Shown one piece after another: positions 62,749 to 64,000 of a DNA stretch of 64,000 nucleotides (position 1 is its first letter; the number at the start of each line of letters is the position of its first letter). Both the position numbers and the translations under genes were made by a program. Location of the stretch: positions 14,936,001 through 15,000,000 of the forward strand of contig OX940864.1 in the NCBI GenBank assembly GCA_954871525.1, in the 5' to 3' direction. The stretch is from Parietaria judaica. Taxonomy: Eukaryota > Streptophyta > Magnoliopsida > Rosales > Urticaceae. The notes under the pieces were generated by a model. The model had not been told where the DNA came from and ran no database searches. It saw only the letters and a list, made by a program, of their open reading frames with translations.

Positions 62749-62940
62749 TATGGGAGGTTTTGTCCAAGAAGAAGTGATTCATTTTTGGTTGAAGAGAGAA
62801 ATGAGTTTTGAAGATATGGGTTTTGATTTTCAATTTGGGGAACATAAACGTCGTAGAGAAGAAGAGAGAAAATATTTGGGTTTTGATTTATTTTTTCCAC
62901 TAATTTTTTGCTGAAATTTCAAAGTTTTTAATTTTAATTT

Positions 62941-63061
62941 TATTTATTTGCTCAGAGATATTCCACGGCTGACACGTGGCTAATGATAACGGAAGTGGAC
63001 GGAAAAGAGACGGAGAGACAAAGAGAAAGTTTAGGAACTTTATCACCCACAAAAAAAAAAA
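62941..63061. repeat. Right terminal inverted repeat of the MULE
   Basis: Inverted partner of 57645-57765. Confidence 0.88.
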
Positions 63062-63518
63062 GGAAAACCCATAAAATGCCCAAAATCCATTCAAGGTTTA
63101 AGAGAAATACCCATAGTTTTAATTAATTCATTTATGCCCATTTTTAATAAATTTTGGACCATTATAACCTTGATATTAATTATATTTTTTTAAAAATTTT
63201 GTTAATTAATTATTAATTATTTAGGTTAATTTTGAAATTTGATTTTCCTAAAATTAAGGTGGAATTATTCTTATATTTATCTGATTTTAAATCTCTCTCT
63301 CTCTTTCTCTCTCTCTCCTTCTCGTCACCTCTCTCTCTCTCTCTCGACCACCATCGCCGGATTCGGGCGGAGAGCGCGGCGGCCGAGGAGGTTGGACGAC
63401 AACAACCGACAAGAGTCGCGACCCAAATCCACCAAAGACCCCACATCTCAAATCACAGATCTGCGATTTAGGAATCACTGACGGTGGCGAGATCGCCGGC
63501 TACGGCGGAGGAGGGCGA
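63062..63518 (+). other. CT-rich stretch resembling a plant 5' leader
   Basis: After AT-rich sequence come CT runs at 63292-63343, then a GC-rich segment to 63518. Such a change of composition is common at the start of plant genes, but no protein family is visible. Confidence 0.35.
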
Positions 63519-63536
63519 TGGACGCCCGTCGGCAGG
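63519..63536 (+). other. Possible short first exon
   Basis: ATGGACGCCCGTCGGCAG is followed by gtttag, which could be an initiating codon, five residues and a splice donor, with a tandem-repeat-filled intron beyond. This is only a composition-based guess; the rest would lie outside the window. Confidence 0.2.
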
Positions 63537-63559
63537 TTTAGTGTTAATTTACAGATTTT

Positions 63560-64000
63560 TTGGTAATTTAATTTACAGTTTGAAATTGGTTTATATATTC
63601 ACAAGATTAGTAAATATTTCATAAACATATTTCAAATATTTCGTAAATATATTTACAGTTTGATATTGGTATATACATATACCAAATTCATGTTGATATT
63701 TACGATTCACACAAGCAGTCCCCGTATTAAGATTTGGTATATACATATACAATTTTGGTAATTAAATTTACAGTTTGATAATGGTATATACATAAAATAA
63801 ATTCATATTGATATTTACGATTTGTACAAAATGTCCCCGTATTAAGTATTGGTATATACATATACAATTTTGGTAATTAAATTTACAGTTTTATATTGGT
63901 ATATACATATACTAAATTCGTGTTGATATTTACGATTTGCACAAGCACTCCCCGCATTAAGTATTGGTATATACATATACAATTTTGGTAAATAAATATA
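63560..64000. repeat. 115-bp tandem repeat array running off the window
   Basis: The word ttacagttt recurs at 63573, 63653, 63768 and 63883. The last two steps are exactly 115 bp; the first is 80 bp, a shortened unit. Each unit contains ggtatatacatatac and a gtccccg or ctccccg block. The array continues past 64000. Confidence 0.93.

Larger units (their letters stand above)
57645..63061 (-). mobile_element. Mutator-like element (MULE) with 120-bp terminal inverted repeats
   Basis: Inverted copies at 57645-57765 and 62941-63061 share gtgggtgataaag, cctaaactttctctttgtct and ttagccacgtgtcag, differing at about seven sites that I counted. Between them lies a decayed MULE transposase on the minus strand, itself interrupted by a hAT MITE. 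The left arm may extend to a gggataatggc at 57580, which has no partner on the right, so the outer edges and the 9-bp target duplication are not settled. Confidence 0.88.

Noticed and set aside
63560..64000. Evenly spaced repeats as a CRISPR array
   Set aside because: Units of 115 bp are contiguous tandem copies without unique spacers, and the genome is a plant's.

Overview
The window reads as nuclear DNA from a flowering plant, probably a eudicot. It is AT-rich and gene-poor, its genes have many short GT-AG introns, and it is full of plant-type mobile elements. The gene families present (2-oxoglutarate dioxygenase of the ACC-oxidase-homolog type, cell-wall invertase, plant kinesin-5, SAUR) are plant families. 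I could not identify the species. There is no sign of bacterial, organellar or CRISPR sequence, and I saw no tRNA or rRNA gene.

Layout. 1-4702: a young Ty1/copia LTR retrotransposon on the minus strand, inserted into an exon of a dioxygenase gene whose 3' part continues at 4703-5660. 6042-6529: a small hAT-type MITE. 7020-8445: a second, uninterrupted dioxygenase copy with a short N-terminus. 9702-15771: a complete 7-exon cell-wall invertase on the minus strand, with a 9-nt mini-exon and a 2.8-kb first intron. 16-25 kb: intergenic DNA with a foldback MITE, a CGATAA-rich hAT-like element carrying a 157-bp tandem repeat, and a 2.66-kb non-autonomous Helitron. 25337-33957: a complete 23-exon kinesin-5 gene on the minus strand, with a hAT-type MITE in one intron and a candidate mitotic (MSA) promoter element. 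35218-39171: a complete 3-exon gene for a CoA-dependent acyltransferase-like protein. 39-46.7 kb: a hAT MITE, a long-TIR Mutator-type MITE, and a complete but frameshifted hAT transposon nested in an older small element. 47627-48061: a SAUR gene. 50059-54915: a GC-rich L1-type LINE with target-site duplications and three in-frame stops. 56-63 kb: a Mutator-type MITE, a deletion derivative of the hAT, and a decayed MULE split by another MITE. 63.5-64 kb: a 115-bp tandem repeat running off the window.

Four genes look intact by reading frame and splice phase: invertase (573 aa), kinesin-5 (1005 aa), acyltransferase-like (465 aa) and SAUR (144 aa). The second dioxygenase is open but short. These genes are neighbours, not a pathway: sugar cleavage in the cell wall, spindle mechanics, an unassigned acyl transfer, and auxin response. 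The main biology of the window is layered transposition. Target-site duplications give exact edges for many elements, and nesting gives an order of insertion in several places. No wholly new system was recognised. The best leads are the TE-split dioxygenase pair, the Helitron, the hAT with its derivatives, and the atypical acyltransferase.
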